Shown in pieces: positions 7,490 through 15,429 of a DNA stretch of 37,973 nt. Both the position numbers and the translations under genes were made by a program. Origin of the DNA: a bacterium UBP2_UBA2255. GTDB lineage: Bacteria > Edwardsbacteria > AC1 > EtOH8. A model generated the notes under the pieces. That model was given only the letters and a program-made list of their open reading frames with translations. It was not told where the DNA came from and searched no databases. Within the stretch, counting starts at the first letter, position 1. Every line of letters starts with the position of its first letter. Where the stretch lies: assembly GCA_002347565.1 (NCBI GenBank), contig DDXR01000067.1, positions 1 to 37,973 of the forward strand, read 5' to 3'.

Positions 7490-7885
7490 TCAACCGGCGT
7501 CGACCCCGTCCCCGGCGCCCGGCGCCGCCGGCTCGCTTTCCGGCGTCGCGGCCATGAACCCCTCGATGATCCCGCGCGCCCGGTCAGCGTCGCGCGCCAG
7601 CACCATCACCGTCCCCCACACCGGGTTCTGCATCAGGGCCACGCCGTCGTACATCGGCATCTGCCGGGACTGCGTCACCGACTCGATCCCCTCGCTCTCC
7701 AGCAGCGATGCCGCCGTCACCGCCGACAGCTGGTCGTACGCCTCGTACACCGGGACCAAATCCTCGTCCGCCAGATCCTGCGGTTCCGGTGCCGGCGGTA
7801 GGGCCGCCACCAGCGCCGAGCCGCAGTCGGCGCATGACTCGGCGCCGGGGGCGTGCTCGGTGCGGCAGGTGGGGCAGAACGGCAC
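7490..7885 (-). CDS. Zinc-ribbon DUF2007-type putative signal-transducing protein
   Basis: A 131-residue protein. The N-terminus is a four-cysteine zinc ribbon, CPTC (4-7) and CADC (18-21). Residues about 43-112 match the DUF2007 'putative signal transducing protein' pattern (LVPVYEAYDQLSAVTAASLLESEGIESV...WGTVMVLARDADRARGIIEGF), a small PII-like alpha-beta fold. The tail is Pro/Ala/Gly-rich. It starts with GTG 5 bases after the stop of the GGDEF gene, with GGAG 8 bases upstream, so it is the third gene of the cyclase/GGDEF cluster. The ligand of DUF2007 is not established; the zinc ribbon suggests nucleic-acid or protein binding. Confidence 0.75.
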   Translation of the reverse strand: MPFCPTCRTEHAPGAESCADCGSALVAALPPAPEPQDLADEDLVPVYEAYDQLSAVTAASLLESEGIESVTQSRQMPMYDGVALMQNPVWGTVMVLARDADRARGIIEGFMAATPESEPAAPGAGDGVDAG

Positions 7886-7890
7886 CGCAG

Positions 7891-9303
7891 CTACTCCGCC
7901 GCCTGCACCCGGTTCTTGCCGCTGTCCTTGACCCGGTACATGGCCTTGTCGGCCCGGGACAGCAGCTCGTCGGTGGTCCGCCCGTGGCGGGGAAAGCTGG
8001 CGATGCCGATGCTGGCCGTCAGCCGGCAGGACAGGCCGTGGGAGCCCAGGAAGGGCTTGGTGCCGATCGCGCCCCGGATCCGTTCGGCCAGTTCGAGCGC
8101 GGCAGCCCCCTCCTTTCCCGGCAGCACGATCACGTACTCGTCCCCGCCGTAGCGCGACGCCATGTCCGGCGGCCGCACCAGTGCCGCGATCCGGTCGGCC
8201 ACCTCTTTCAGCGTCTCACCGCCCATCAGGTGCCCGTAGGTGTCGTCGACGTCCTTCATGTGGTCGAGGTCGATGAACAGCAGCGAAACCGGCCGACCCT
8301 CCTTCGCCCCCTGCTCCAGCGCCTGCTTCAGGAACTGGTCGCAGTAGCGGGAGTTGTACAGCCCGGTCAGATCGTCGGTCACCGACAGCCGGCGGGCCCG
8401 CTCGTAGAGGCGTGCGTTCTCGATCGAGATGGCCGCATGGTCGGTGAAGGTCTGCAGCAGGGCCAGATCCTTGGCGTCGAACGGCGCGTCGCCCACCTTG
8501 TTGATGATCTCAACCACGCCGATCAGCCGCCCCCGGGAGATCAGCGGCGCCGCCATGATCGACGTGGTGCGGAAACCGGTCTTCTCGTCGATCCCGCGGA
8601 AGAAGCGCCGGTCGCTGGCGGTGTCGGCCACGATGGCCGGCTGGCGGGTCTGGGCCACCCAGCCGGCCACACCCTGCCCCACCGGGATCCGCATCTTGCG
8701 GACCTGCTCGCCCTGCTCCCCCGCCGCCACCTCGAACACCAGCTCTTCGGTCTTCTCGTCCAGCATCAGGATCGACCAGGCCTCGGCCTTGATCAGGTCC
8801 CTGACCCTGTCCATCACCGCGTCCATCACCTCGCGGAAGCGCAGGGTGGAATTCAGCGTCCGGGCGATGGTGTTGAAGGCCGAGAGTTCGCGCACCCGCT
8901 GCTGGCTGTCGGCCAGCAGGCGCTGGTTCTCGATGGTCAGGCGCCGGCGCTCCAGGCCGCGCTCCACTGTCATCAACAGCTCGTCGTGCCCGAACGGCTT
9001 GTTGATGTAGTCGTAGACGCCCTGCCGCAGCTGCTCCCGCACCTCCTTGGAGATGGTCCGGGCCACGAACAGCACCAGCGGGACGTCGGGTTTCAGCTCA
9101 CGGATCTTTTTCAGCAGCTGCAGGCTCGACCGGCCGGCCAGCACCACGTCCACCATGATCAGGTCCAGCGCCTGGTCCCTCAGGATCGCCGCCAGCTGCG
9201 GCCCCTTGGAAGACGAGATCACCTGATGGCCGTACTTCGACAGGACGTGGACGATGGTCAGCGCGAACAGGCGGTCCTCGTCCGCTACCAGGATGGTGGC
9301 CAT
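7891..9303 (-). CDS. REC-GAF-GGDEF response regulator, predicted diguanylate cyclase
   Basis: A 470-residue cytoplasmic c-di-GMP synthase under phosphorylation control. Receiver 1-118: acidic D8/E9/D10, phosphoacceptor D52 (LIMVDVVLAG), K102 in NKPFGHDEL. A short helical linker leads to a GAF domain (about 140-300, IPVGQGVAGWVA...TSIMAAPLISRGRLIGVVEIINK). The GGDEF domain (about 305-470) has the active-site loop RYGGDEY (386-390) and, five residues before it, an RxxD inhibitory site (R377-PP-D380). It should therefore be active and product-inhibited. ATG 9303 has AGGAG five bases upstream; a GTG two codons earlier overlaps the stop of the cyclase-homology gene (GTGA). No partner kinase is adjacent. 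Confidence 0.88.
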   Translation of the reverse strand: MATILVADEDRLFALTIVHVLSKYGHQVISSSKGPQLAAILRDQALDLIMVDVVLAGRSSLQLLKKIRELKPDVPLVLFVARTISKEVREQLRQGVYDYINKPFGHDELLMTVERGLERRRLTIENQRLLADSQQRVRELSAFNTIARTLNSTLRFREVMDAVMDRVRDLIKAEAWSILMLDEKTEELVFEVAAGEQGEQVRKMRIPVGQGVAGWVAQTRQPAIVADTASDRRFFRGIDEKTGFRTTSIMAAPLISRGRLIGVVEIINKVGDAPFDAKDLALLQTFTDHAAISIENARLYERARRLSVTDDLTGLYNSRYCDQFLKQALEQGAKEGRPVSLLFIDLDHMKDVDDTYGHLMGGETLKEVADRIAALVRPPDMASRYGGDEYVIVLPGKEGAAALELAERIRGAIGTKPFLGSHGLSCRLTASIGIASFPRHGRTTDELLSRADKAMYRVKDSGKNRVQAAE

Positions 9304-9305
9304 GC

Positions 9306-12089
9306 TCACTCCTCCCCGCCCGCCGGCTGCACCTCGTACAGCAGGCGGATCTCGCTTCCGTCGGCGTCGGTCAGGGACCCGTCGTCCGCCAGGGCCACCG
9401 GCCGCTCGAACGTCCCGAAGCAGAGGCTCTCTCCCTTGCGCCCCTCGGCGTAGGCGCCGCACTGGCAGCCGGCCCGCGCCAGGCGCAGGCCGGCCCCCGG
9501 GAACAGGTAGCTGCCGTCGGCCAGCACCGTCCGCGTCAGCCCCATCGCGTCGGCCAGCTTGCGCTCCCACTCCTCGGGGCCGGCGGCGCGGGCGGCGAAG
9601 ATCTCCCGCAGGTACTCGGGAACGAACCGGTCGGCGGTCAGCAGCAGGTTGAAGCAGGTGGGGTGATCGGCGAGAATCCGGGAATGCGCCGGATCGCGGC
9701 CGGTGGAATACAGGCAGGCGTTGTTCACCAGCACGCCGGTGAGGTCGACGTCGCCGAAGGCGTTGAGGGCCAGCGACACGTCCCGGCCGGGCTCGCCCGA
9801 CGCCACCCCCACGCCGATCCGGAACAGGGCCTTGAACTCCGGCGGCAGCACGGCATAGGACATGCCCTCATGGAAGATCTCCCGCTCCTGGGCGTCCTTG
9901 AACCAGTCGCGGTAATTGGTGAAGTTCTCCTGGATGAATTTCTCGGCCAGCCGCAGCATCTCGGCGGCGCAGGACAGCGCCTGGCGGCCGGCGTCGACCG
10001 ACGGCAGCAGGGTCAGCTCGGCGCCCGAGGTCAGCGAGTGCCGCAGCTTGACGCCCTTGCCGGTGGTCACCTCCTTGTAGCATTTCTCGGCCAGTTCCGG
10101 CGCGTTGTCGCCGAACCAGGCCAGACCGCCATCGCCGGTATCCTTGACCGCGAACCCGCCGTGCTGCCGGATCGCCTGGCAGATCAGGTACCCCAGCTTG
10201 TTCTTGATCTCCCGTTCCTTGTCGGCGTTGCGCAGCTTGGCGCTCATGAAGCTGGACCCCCTGATGTCGTAGGCCAGCACCGATACTGGTTTCCCGTGGC
10301 GGCGGACGATCCGGGACCTGACCTCGCCTTCCTTCGCGGCCGCGGCGGCCGGGGACTGCGCCACCGGCCCCTGCGCCGTCATCAGGTAGCAGCGCCCGGT
10401 GCGGCGCAGCTTCTCGCCCACATATCTGACCTCGTCCAGCAGCTCCTGCTGCCGCAGCAGCGGCGGTTCCCGCAGCAGCGGCGGGGGCCACAGCCGGACC
10501 AGCCCCGACAGCCGGCGCCAGGTCATCAGCGGTTCGGCCGCGTCCTTCAGGAACGCCCGGTATCCGGTGACTATCTTTTCCACATGGTAGGCCCGCCCCG
10601 CCTCCCGGTTCTCGATCAAGCCCGACACCGCGGCGAGGTCGGCGGCCGCCTCGCGCAGTTCGGTCCGCAGCTGCCCCAGCTTGGGATCGGTCGTTCCGCG
10701 CCTCGATATCTCCCGTTCCAGCGCCGCGACCGACGACTCGTGACGCTCGACGGCCTGCCGCAGCAGGTCCAGCAGCTGCTTGGCGGCCGCGGCGGCCCAC
10801 CGGTCCCAGTCCTGCCCGATCTCGAGGTCGAGGATGCGGTACTGGGCAAGATGCTCGTTGACGCTGAGGCTGGCGTCCACGGTCTTCTCGGTCAGCAGCG
10901 CCAGCAGATCCTTGGCCGGCATCCGCTGCAGCGCCCGGCATTTTTCGACGTACCCCTGGAACGTCCGCTCCTTGCGCTCCAGGTCCTGCAGGTACCACAG
11001 CTGCGAGAACAGGCCGCGCTGGAACTGGACCAGGGTATCTCCGATGCGGGAGGAAAGGTTTGCCAGGTTGTCCGAGAACAGGCGGTTCTCGACCGCCTTG
11101 GCCACCTCGGCGTTGCTCTGGGCGATCAGGTCCGCGGTCTGCTTCTTGACTCGCAGCGAGAACTTCTGGAGGTCGGCCAGTTCCTGGGCCAGCTTGGCCT
11201 CCAGTTCCTGCGCCCGCCGCACCATGATCTTCTGGATCTCGCGCAGCGCCAGCTCGGAGGCCTTGGGCAGCTTGCCGGCGACCAGCGCCGTGATCTCATC
11301 GGGCTTGGACACCGCGGCGGTCCTCAGCGTATCGTAAACCACCTCCTCCTGGTTCTTCACCTGCGCCGAATACAGCAGGTGAAACAGCTCCGAAAACAGC
11401 CACGGGGACAGGCGGTGCTCCCGCAGCATCGGAGCCAGCTGGCCGGCCCCGCAATTGGCCGGATCGAATTCCAGTCCCCAGCTCCGGTCCAGGGCCGACT
11501 CCAGCAGCGATTGGTCGTAGCCCCGGTCCGCCAGGGCCCGCTGGCGGACGGGCCGCAGCAGCCCCCCCAGTTCCAGGCTCAGCCGGCGGTCGATGGCCGG
11601 ACGGTGGTCGGCCGTCCGCGGCGGCTGCCCCTCCCACCAAGCCTGGGCCATCTCGAACATCAGCTGGCGGTAGGCCAGTTCGAACACCAGGGCCAGGTCG
11701 GGCCGGTCGGCCGTGAAGTTGTGGTACAACTCGTCGACGATGCCGTAGTAGATGTTGCCGGCGAACTCCCGCCATTTGTTCCAGGCGGTCTCGTCGCCGT
11801 CGACGATCTCCTGGCTGCAGCAGTCCAGCAGCAGCTGCACCGCCTGTCCGTGGAATTCGCGCGCGCCCTGCGGCAGCTCGACATACAGGCAGCCCGGGGC
11901 CGCCTGCCCGGTGAGGGCCGCCAGGGTCGCGCGCGGGATCCGGCGGCCGCGGCAGAACTCCTCGACCGCCTTGAGCGCCGGTTGGTGCGCGGAAGCCCGG
12001 CCCCACGCCTCGTCCAGGCGCGCGAAGTACCGTCCGGCGTCCCCGGCGATCCGTTCCAGATCTGCGATGGTGATGGCGTGATCGGCCAT
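9306..12089 (-). CDS. Large protein with C-terminal class III nucleotidyl-cyclase homology domain
   Basis: A 927-residue soluble protein; no signal peptide or clear membrane span. Residues 1-590 are predicted helical with coiled-coil stretches (about 285-345 and 435-500) and match nothing I recognise. Residues about 600-800 resemble a class III adenylate/guanylate cyclase domain: VLAYDIRGSS gives the first metal Asp (D608), AVKDTGDGGLAWFGD gives K649 and the second Asp D653, then FRIGVGVASGEPG and DLTGVLVNNA with N789. The span between D653 and IGVG is expanded by roughly 50-60 residues. The usual VNxAxR arginine is replaced (VNNACLY), so catalysis is uncertain. Residues 800-927 are unassigned. 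ATG 12089 has AAAGGAAA upstream. The diguanylate cyclase gene follows at once, suggesting linked second-messenger signalling. Confidence 0.7.
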   Translation of the reverse strand: MADHAITIADLERIAGDAGRYFARLDEAWGRASAHQPALKAVEEFCRGRRIPRATLAALTGQAAPGCLYVELPQGAREFHGQAVQLLLDCCSQEIVDGDETAWNKWREFAGNIYYGIVDELYHNFTADRPDLALVFELAYRQLMFEMAQAWWEGQPPRTADHRPAIDRRLSLELGGLLRPVRQRALADRGYDQSLLESALDRSWGLEFDPANCGAGQLAPMLREHRLSPWLFSELFHLLYSAQVKNQEEVVYDTLRTAAVSKPDEITALVAGKLPKASELALREIQKIMVRRAQELEAKLAQELADLQKFSLRVKKQTADLIAQSNAEVAKAVENRLFSDNLANLSSRIGDTLVQFQRGLFSQLWYLQDLERKERTFQGYVEKCRALQRMPAKDLLALLTEKTVDASLSVNEHLAQYRILDLEIGQDWDRWAAAAAKQLLDLLRQAVERHESSVAALEREISRRGTTDPKLGQLRTELREAAADLAAVSGLIENREAGRAYHVEKIVTGYRAFLKDAAEPLMTWRRLSGLVRLWPPPLLREPPLLRQQELLDEVRYVGEKLRRTGRCYLMTAQGPVAQSPAAAAAKEGEVRSRIVRRHGKPVSVLAYDIRGSSFMSAKLRNADKEREIKNKLGYLICQAIRQHGGFAVKDTGDGGLAWFGDNAPELAEKCYKEVTTGKGVKLRHSLTSGAELTLLPSVDAGRQALSCAAEMLRLAEKFIQENFTNYRDWFKDAQEREIFHEGMSYAVLPPEFKALFRIGVGVASGEPGRDVSLALNAFGDVDLTGVLVNNACLYSTGRDPAHSRILADHPTCFNLLLTADRFVPEYLREIFAARAAGPEEWERKLADAMGLTRTVLADGSYLFPGAGLRLARAGCQCGAYAEGRKGESLCFGTFERPVALADDGSLTDADGSEIRLLYEVQPAGGEE

Positions 12090-12091
12090 GT

Positions 12092-12283
12092 TCAACGTTT
12101 CCTTTTCCGGTGGCCGTTTCGGGTCTCTCCCTCGGCGATGGTCCGGTCCGGGCGTCCGGCGGCGGCCTTCACCAGGGAGAGGTGTTCCCTTCCCTTGAAG
12201 CGCCCCCGGATGAACCGCAGGTCCTTCCGCCCCCGGTTGCCGAGTGGTATGCGTACCGGCGCCGGATTGTTACACTCCAGCAC
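12092..12283 (-). CDS. Small basic ORF upstream of the cyclase-homology gene (63 aa)
   Basis: An open frame ending two bases before the ATG of the cyclase-homology gene, so that gene's ribosome site lies inside it. The second half has GC-rich third positions (GGC AAC CGG GGG CGG AAG GAC CTG) like its neighbours and encodes a very basic peptide (NRGRKDLRFIRGRFKGREHL...GHRKRKR). The start is uncertain: GTG 12283 is a guess with no ribosome site, and the frame stays open to 12391. If it is not a gene, 12090-12446 (357 bases) is non-coding, and I see nothing else in it beyond a weak GGATT/AATCC hairpin near 12424-12440. Confidence 0.35.
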   Translation of the reverse strand: MLECNNPAPVRIPLGNRGRKDLRFIRGRFKGREHLSLVKAAAGRPDRTIAEGETRNGHRKRKR

Positions 12284-12446
12284 ACGGCTGCTGCGAGGGG
12301 TGCGGCAGGCCGGGCCACCGGCGCCGCTGCGGACGGCGCCGGTCCGTGGTGATCTCCGGGATGGCTTGCCGGCGTGACGGCTGCGCGGCACGGAGCCGTA
12401 CGCAACCAGTGACCCCGATGCCCCGGATTACGCGCAATCCCGCGCT

Positions 12447-12944
12447 CTACTTCAGTATGAAGGTCATCACCAGGGCGAACACCGCATAGGTCTCCGGCAT
12501 GGCCCCGGCCACCAGGGCGTTACCCAGGGTGTTCCGCCCCTCCTGGATGCTCTTGATCCCGGCGGCGCAGACGATCCCCTGGTACCAGGCGCTGATGAGC
12601 AGTATCACGCCGGCAATGGCCGCCTTGCCGGCCACCGTCTGAGGATCGGTCTCCAGCGTCCCCAAGTTGGTGAAGAAGATCACCATCCCGTAGATCCCCT
12701 GGGTGGAGGGCATCAGGGCCACCGCGATGTTCTTGTAAAAATTCTCCTCGCCCCCGGCCAGCAGTGCCTGGAAGGCTATCACCAACCCGATGGCCGAGCC
12801 GGCCAGCCCCAGCGACAGGCTCAGTCCCATCGCCATCTTGGCTATCAGCGGGGCCCACTGCTGGGCGGCTGCCTCCTGGCCCCAGGCCGGCGAGGCCGCG
12901 GCCGCCAGCACCGCCAGGGCCGCGAAGAGATGCGCTTTCCTCAT
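12447..12944 (-). CDS. atpK: V-type ATPase subunit K (proteolipid ring), Na+-type ligand set
   Basis: A 165-residue membrane-ring subunit of the rotary V-ATPase. A signal-peptide-like N-terminus (1-22, ending PAWGQ) precedes two helical hairpins, four TM helices in all. The first hairpin has PSTQGIYG (T81, Q82) in place of the carboxylate; the second has WYQGIVCAAGI (Q122) and the ion-binding glutamate E151 in MPETYAVFAL. These correspond to T64, Q65, Q110 and E139 of Enterococcus hirae NtpK, the Na+ ligands, so Na+ transport is predicted. The start ATG overlaps the stop of subunit I (ATGA). It is the last gene of the operon. Confidence 0.92.
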   Translation of the reverse strand: MRKAHLFAALAVLAAAASPAWGQEAAAQQWAPLIAKMAMGLSLSLGLAGSAIGLVIAFQALLAGGEENFYKNIAVALMPSTQGIYGMVIFFTNLGTLETDPQTVAGKAAIAGVILLISAWYQGIVCAAGIKSIQEGRNTLGNALVAGAMPETYAVFALVMTFILK

Positions 12945-14743
12945 GTCTCTCCTCTTTCGATTTTGAATGGCCTGTATTCGGCCCCGCCGCCCTGGAAGAA
13001 ATTCTTGAACGCCTCCACAAAATGGAGCCGGGCGGAATGGACCGTGCTTCCCAGTATGGACAGCGCCAGGTTGAAGCTGTGGCCGGCGATCAGTATCAGC
13101 ACAGCCAGCGGGATGCCCAGAACCGGACCGGCCGAGCCGTAGACCATCCCGGCCAGCTGGTTCATCACCGAGGCGATGGCCGAGGTGGCGATGCCCAGCC
13201 CGAACAGCCGGGCGTAGGACAGCAGGTCGCCGATCAGGCCGGTCAGCCCGTAGATGCTCCACAGCCCCAGCCCGATGCGGGCCAGCCAATTCTGGTGATC
13301 GGAGGAGAACAGCAACGTCATCAGAAGTCCCAGGACGATGAACCCCGAACCGGCGTAATAGAGCATTTGGCTGTATGCCGCCTCGGCGAGCCAGATGTTG
13401 CGGCTGACCAACGTCACCCCGCCCCACAGGACCAATAGAGTGGCCAGCTTTTGCAGCACGCCCTGAAAGCTTGAGGCCTGAAGCATCCCCAGCAGATACG
13501 AGAAGGAAAGATGCAGCACCCCCATGCCCAGGGCCAGGTAGAAGAACAGCATGGGGTCGCCGGCCCCCACCGAGACGTCCAGCAGTATCCACTGGCGGCT
13601 GGCGAATTCGTAGCCGAACACCGAGCCGGTGATCAGCCCCACCACGATGGTGGAGACGGCGAAGGCCTGGCACAGTTTCAGCGGTAGGATTAAGGCGGGG
13701 TTTTTCGGCCCCAGTTTTTTCCCCATCAAATGGGCCGCCAGCAGAAAGACCAGCCCGTAACCGGCGTCGCTCAAACAGATGCCGAAGAACAGGATCATGA
13801 ACGGCGCGAAGAAATACGAGGGGTCTATGTCCCGGTACCGGGGCAGGCCGTAGAGCCTGAGCAGGGGCTCGATCCTTCTGACGAACCAGTTGTTCCTCAG
13901 CAGCAGCGGCGGCTCCTCGCCGGGCGAAGGCTGCCTCAGCTCCAGCTTCAGGGGCAGGCCGGACCGGGCCAGCCTTTCCTCCAGCAGCGGGGCCTTCTTC
14001 GCCGGGACCCAGCCCTCCAGCCCGAAGAGGTAATCCTGGCGCCACAGCCCGGCCACCGTCAGCCGCAGCGATTCCCGGTTCAGCAGCGACAGGTACATCT
14101 CCCTGACCTCACCCCGGCGGCGGGAGAGGCCGGCCAGCCGGGAGCGGACAGCGGACCGCTCGGCCCCAAGCCTCATCCGCTCGGACCTGATGGAGGCCAG
14201 CCCGGCCTCCGGCCAGGGCAGGGCCGTTGCCCCGGCCACGGAGGGCTCCCGGCCGCTGGACACCACGAAGAACAGGGGATGCCTTCCGCCGGGGACATCC
14301 ATGACCAAGGCGTCTTGCGGCAGGGACACCCGGCTCAGGTCCCTGTTGTCGGCTCGGTACCTCCGGACAAAAAGGCCGTGTTCCTCCAGCTGCCTGGCCT
14401 GGGCCGGGTCGAAATCCCCCCAGGGCTCCAGCTCCCTTTCCGCCGCCTGAAGGTGGGCCAGCCGGGAGTCGATTTCGCCCAGGCGGCGCGACAGGTTCTC
14501 CGCCAGGCCGACCGGGTCCGTACCGTCATCGACGCCTCCTGCCGCGGTCCCCACCTTTTCCCCAAAACGGTCCAGCGCCTTGAGGGCGGCGTCCACCCTC
14601 TTAAGCTCCGGCAGTTCGACGGCCTGTCCGGCCGAGGGCATCTCCAAATGGACCACCCCGGCCTCCTGCAGCACGGCCATGGCCTCCTCCCGGTACTGGG
14701 AGGGGCCCGCCATCAGGAGTTTGATCATCGGGGCTATGGCCAA
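12941..14743 (-). CDS. atpI: V-type ATPase subunit I (stator, a-subunit homologue)
   Basis: The 600-residue stator subunit that forms the ion half-channels against the K ring. The N-terminal half is soluble with coiled-coil arms (VLQEAGVVHLEMP..., LSRRLGEIDSRLAHLQAAERELEPW); the C-terminal half holds about seven TM segments starting near ISYFFAPFMILFFGICLSDAGYGLVF-like sequence, and ends with ILGSTVHSARLHFVEAFKNFFQGGGAEYRPF, a hallmark of the family. The TTG at 14743 is preferred because GGAG lies 8 bases upstream and the product then begins LAIAPMIKLLM; ATG 14728 is the alternative. An 81-base gap separates it from subunit D; it overlaps K by four bases. Confidence 0.9.
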   Translation of the reverse strand: MAIAPMIKLLMAGPSQYREEAMAVLQEAGVVHLEMPSAGQAVELPELKRVDAALKALDRFGEKVGTAAGGVDDGTDPVGLAENLSRRLGEIDSRLAHLQAAERELEPWGDFDPAQARQLEEHGLFVRRYRADNRDLSRVSLPQDALVMDVPGGRHPLFFVVSSGREPSVAGATALPWPEAGLASIRSERMRLGAERSAVRSRLAGLSRRRGEVREMYLSLLNRESLRLTVAGLWRQDYLFGLEGWVPAKKAPLLEERLARSGLPLKLELRQPSPGEEPPLLLRNNWFVRRIEPLLRLYGLPRYRDIDPSYFFAPFMILFFGICLSDAGYGLVFLLAAHLMGKKLGPKNPALILPLKLCQAFAVSTIVVGLITGSVFGYEFASRQWILLDVSVGAGDPMLFFYLALGMGVLHLSFSYLLGMLQASSFQGVLQKLATLLVLWGGVTLVSRNIWLAEAAYSQMLYYAGSGFIVLGLLMTLLFSSDHQNWLARIGLGLWSIYGLTGLIGDLLSYARLFGLGIATSAIASVMNQLAGMVYGSAGPVLGIPLAVLILIAGHSFNLALSILGSTVHSARLHFVEAFKNFFQGGGAEYRPFKIERGET

Positions 14744-14824
14744 GTCAGTATCTCCGCAACGGTTCAATCGGCCACTGGGGGAAGTTGTCCGTCAATGCCT
14801 GACCTTGGCGCGGCCGCTCCAGGG

Positions 14825-15427
14825 TCACAGCGAAACCGCGCTCAGCCGCTTGGCCGCCTTGGCCACCCCCACCGATACCGCCCGCTGGTCCTGCAGGTAG
14901 ACGTTGATGCGGCGGATGGCCTCCCGGCAGTCGGGCATCAGGCGCTGTTCGTAGAGGTTTATCCGCTGGCTGGTCTTGCGCAGGCCCTCGAACAGTAGCT
15001 CCTCCTGGCGGCGCAGGAATGCCAGCTCTGTCTTCAGGACGATGATCGCCCTGAGCGAGTCCCTTGCCGCCTCGAAGGCGTACGGTGTCTCGAACAGCCC
15101 GTAGGGCCGATCCTCGAAAACCAGCCGATCCAGGTGGGGGACCCTCAATCCGGCGAAGTTTACGATCGAGGTCTCCGTCCGCTCGATCCTGGTCTGCTCC
15201 TTCATCAGCGGCTCCATCTGCCGCAGCAGGCCGGAGAACCTCACCGCCACCCCGAGGGCCGCCTCCAGCTGGCCGGCCTTGGCCTGGGCCTGCCTGCGCA
15301 CCTCGCCCAGCTGCAGCAGGAACATCTGCTTGCGGGCCTCCAGGGCCGGCAGGAAGCGCTGGTAGAGCCCCAGCTGCTGCTTCTGCTCCCTGAGGGAGAC
15401 CTTGTTCAGCCTGATCCGCTCCGCCAT
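14825..15427 (-). CDS. atpD: V-type ATPase subunit D (central rotor stalk)
   Basis: A 200-residue coiled-coil rotor-shaft subunit. The family start MAERIRLNKVSLREQKQQL and the C-terminal helix RRINVYLQDQRAVSVGVAKAAKRL match AtpD/NtpD. The middle segment (FAGLRVPHLDRLVFEDRPYGLFETPYAFE) forms the globular part. The ATG follows the stop of subunit B by two bases. In the assembled enzyme it transmits ATP-driven rotation from the A3B3 head to the K ring. Confidence 0.92.
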   Translation of the reverse strand: MAERIRLNKVSLREQKQQLGLYQRFLPALEARKQMFLLQLGEVRRQAQAKAGQLEAALGVAVRFSGLLRQMEPLMKEQTRIERTETSIVNFAGLRVPHLDRLVFEDRPYGLFETPYAFEAARDSLRAIIVLKTELAFLRRQEELLFEGLRKTSQRINLYEQRLMPDCREAIRRINVYLQDQRAVSVGVAKAAKRLSAVSL

Positions 15428-15429
15428 CC

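Noticed and set aside
9663..12377. A 904-codon open frame on the plus strand opposite the cyclase-homology gene
   Set aside because: It is antisense to a well-supported gene, rich in Gln/Pro/Arg/Gly with no domain signal, as expected from GC-rich DNA read on the wrong strand.
12096..12446. tRNA or small RNA gene between the cyclase cluster and the V-ATPase operon
   Set aside because: No cloverleaf, T-loop sequence or promoter pattern was visible.
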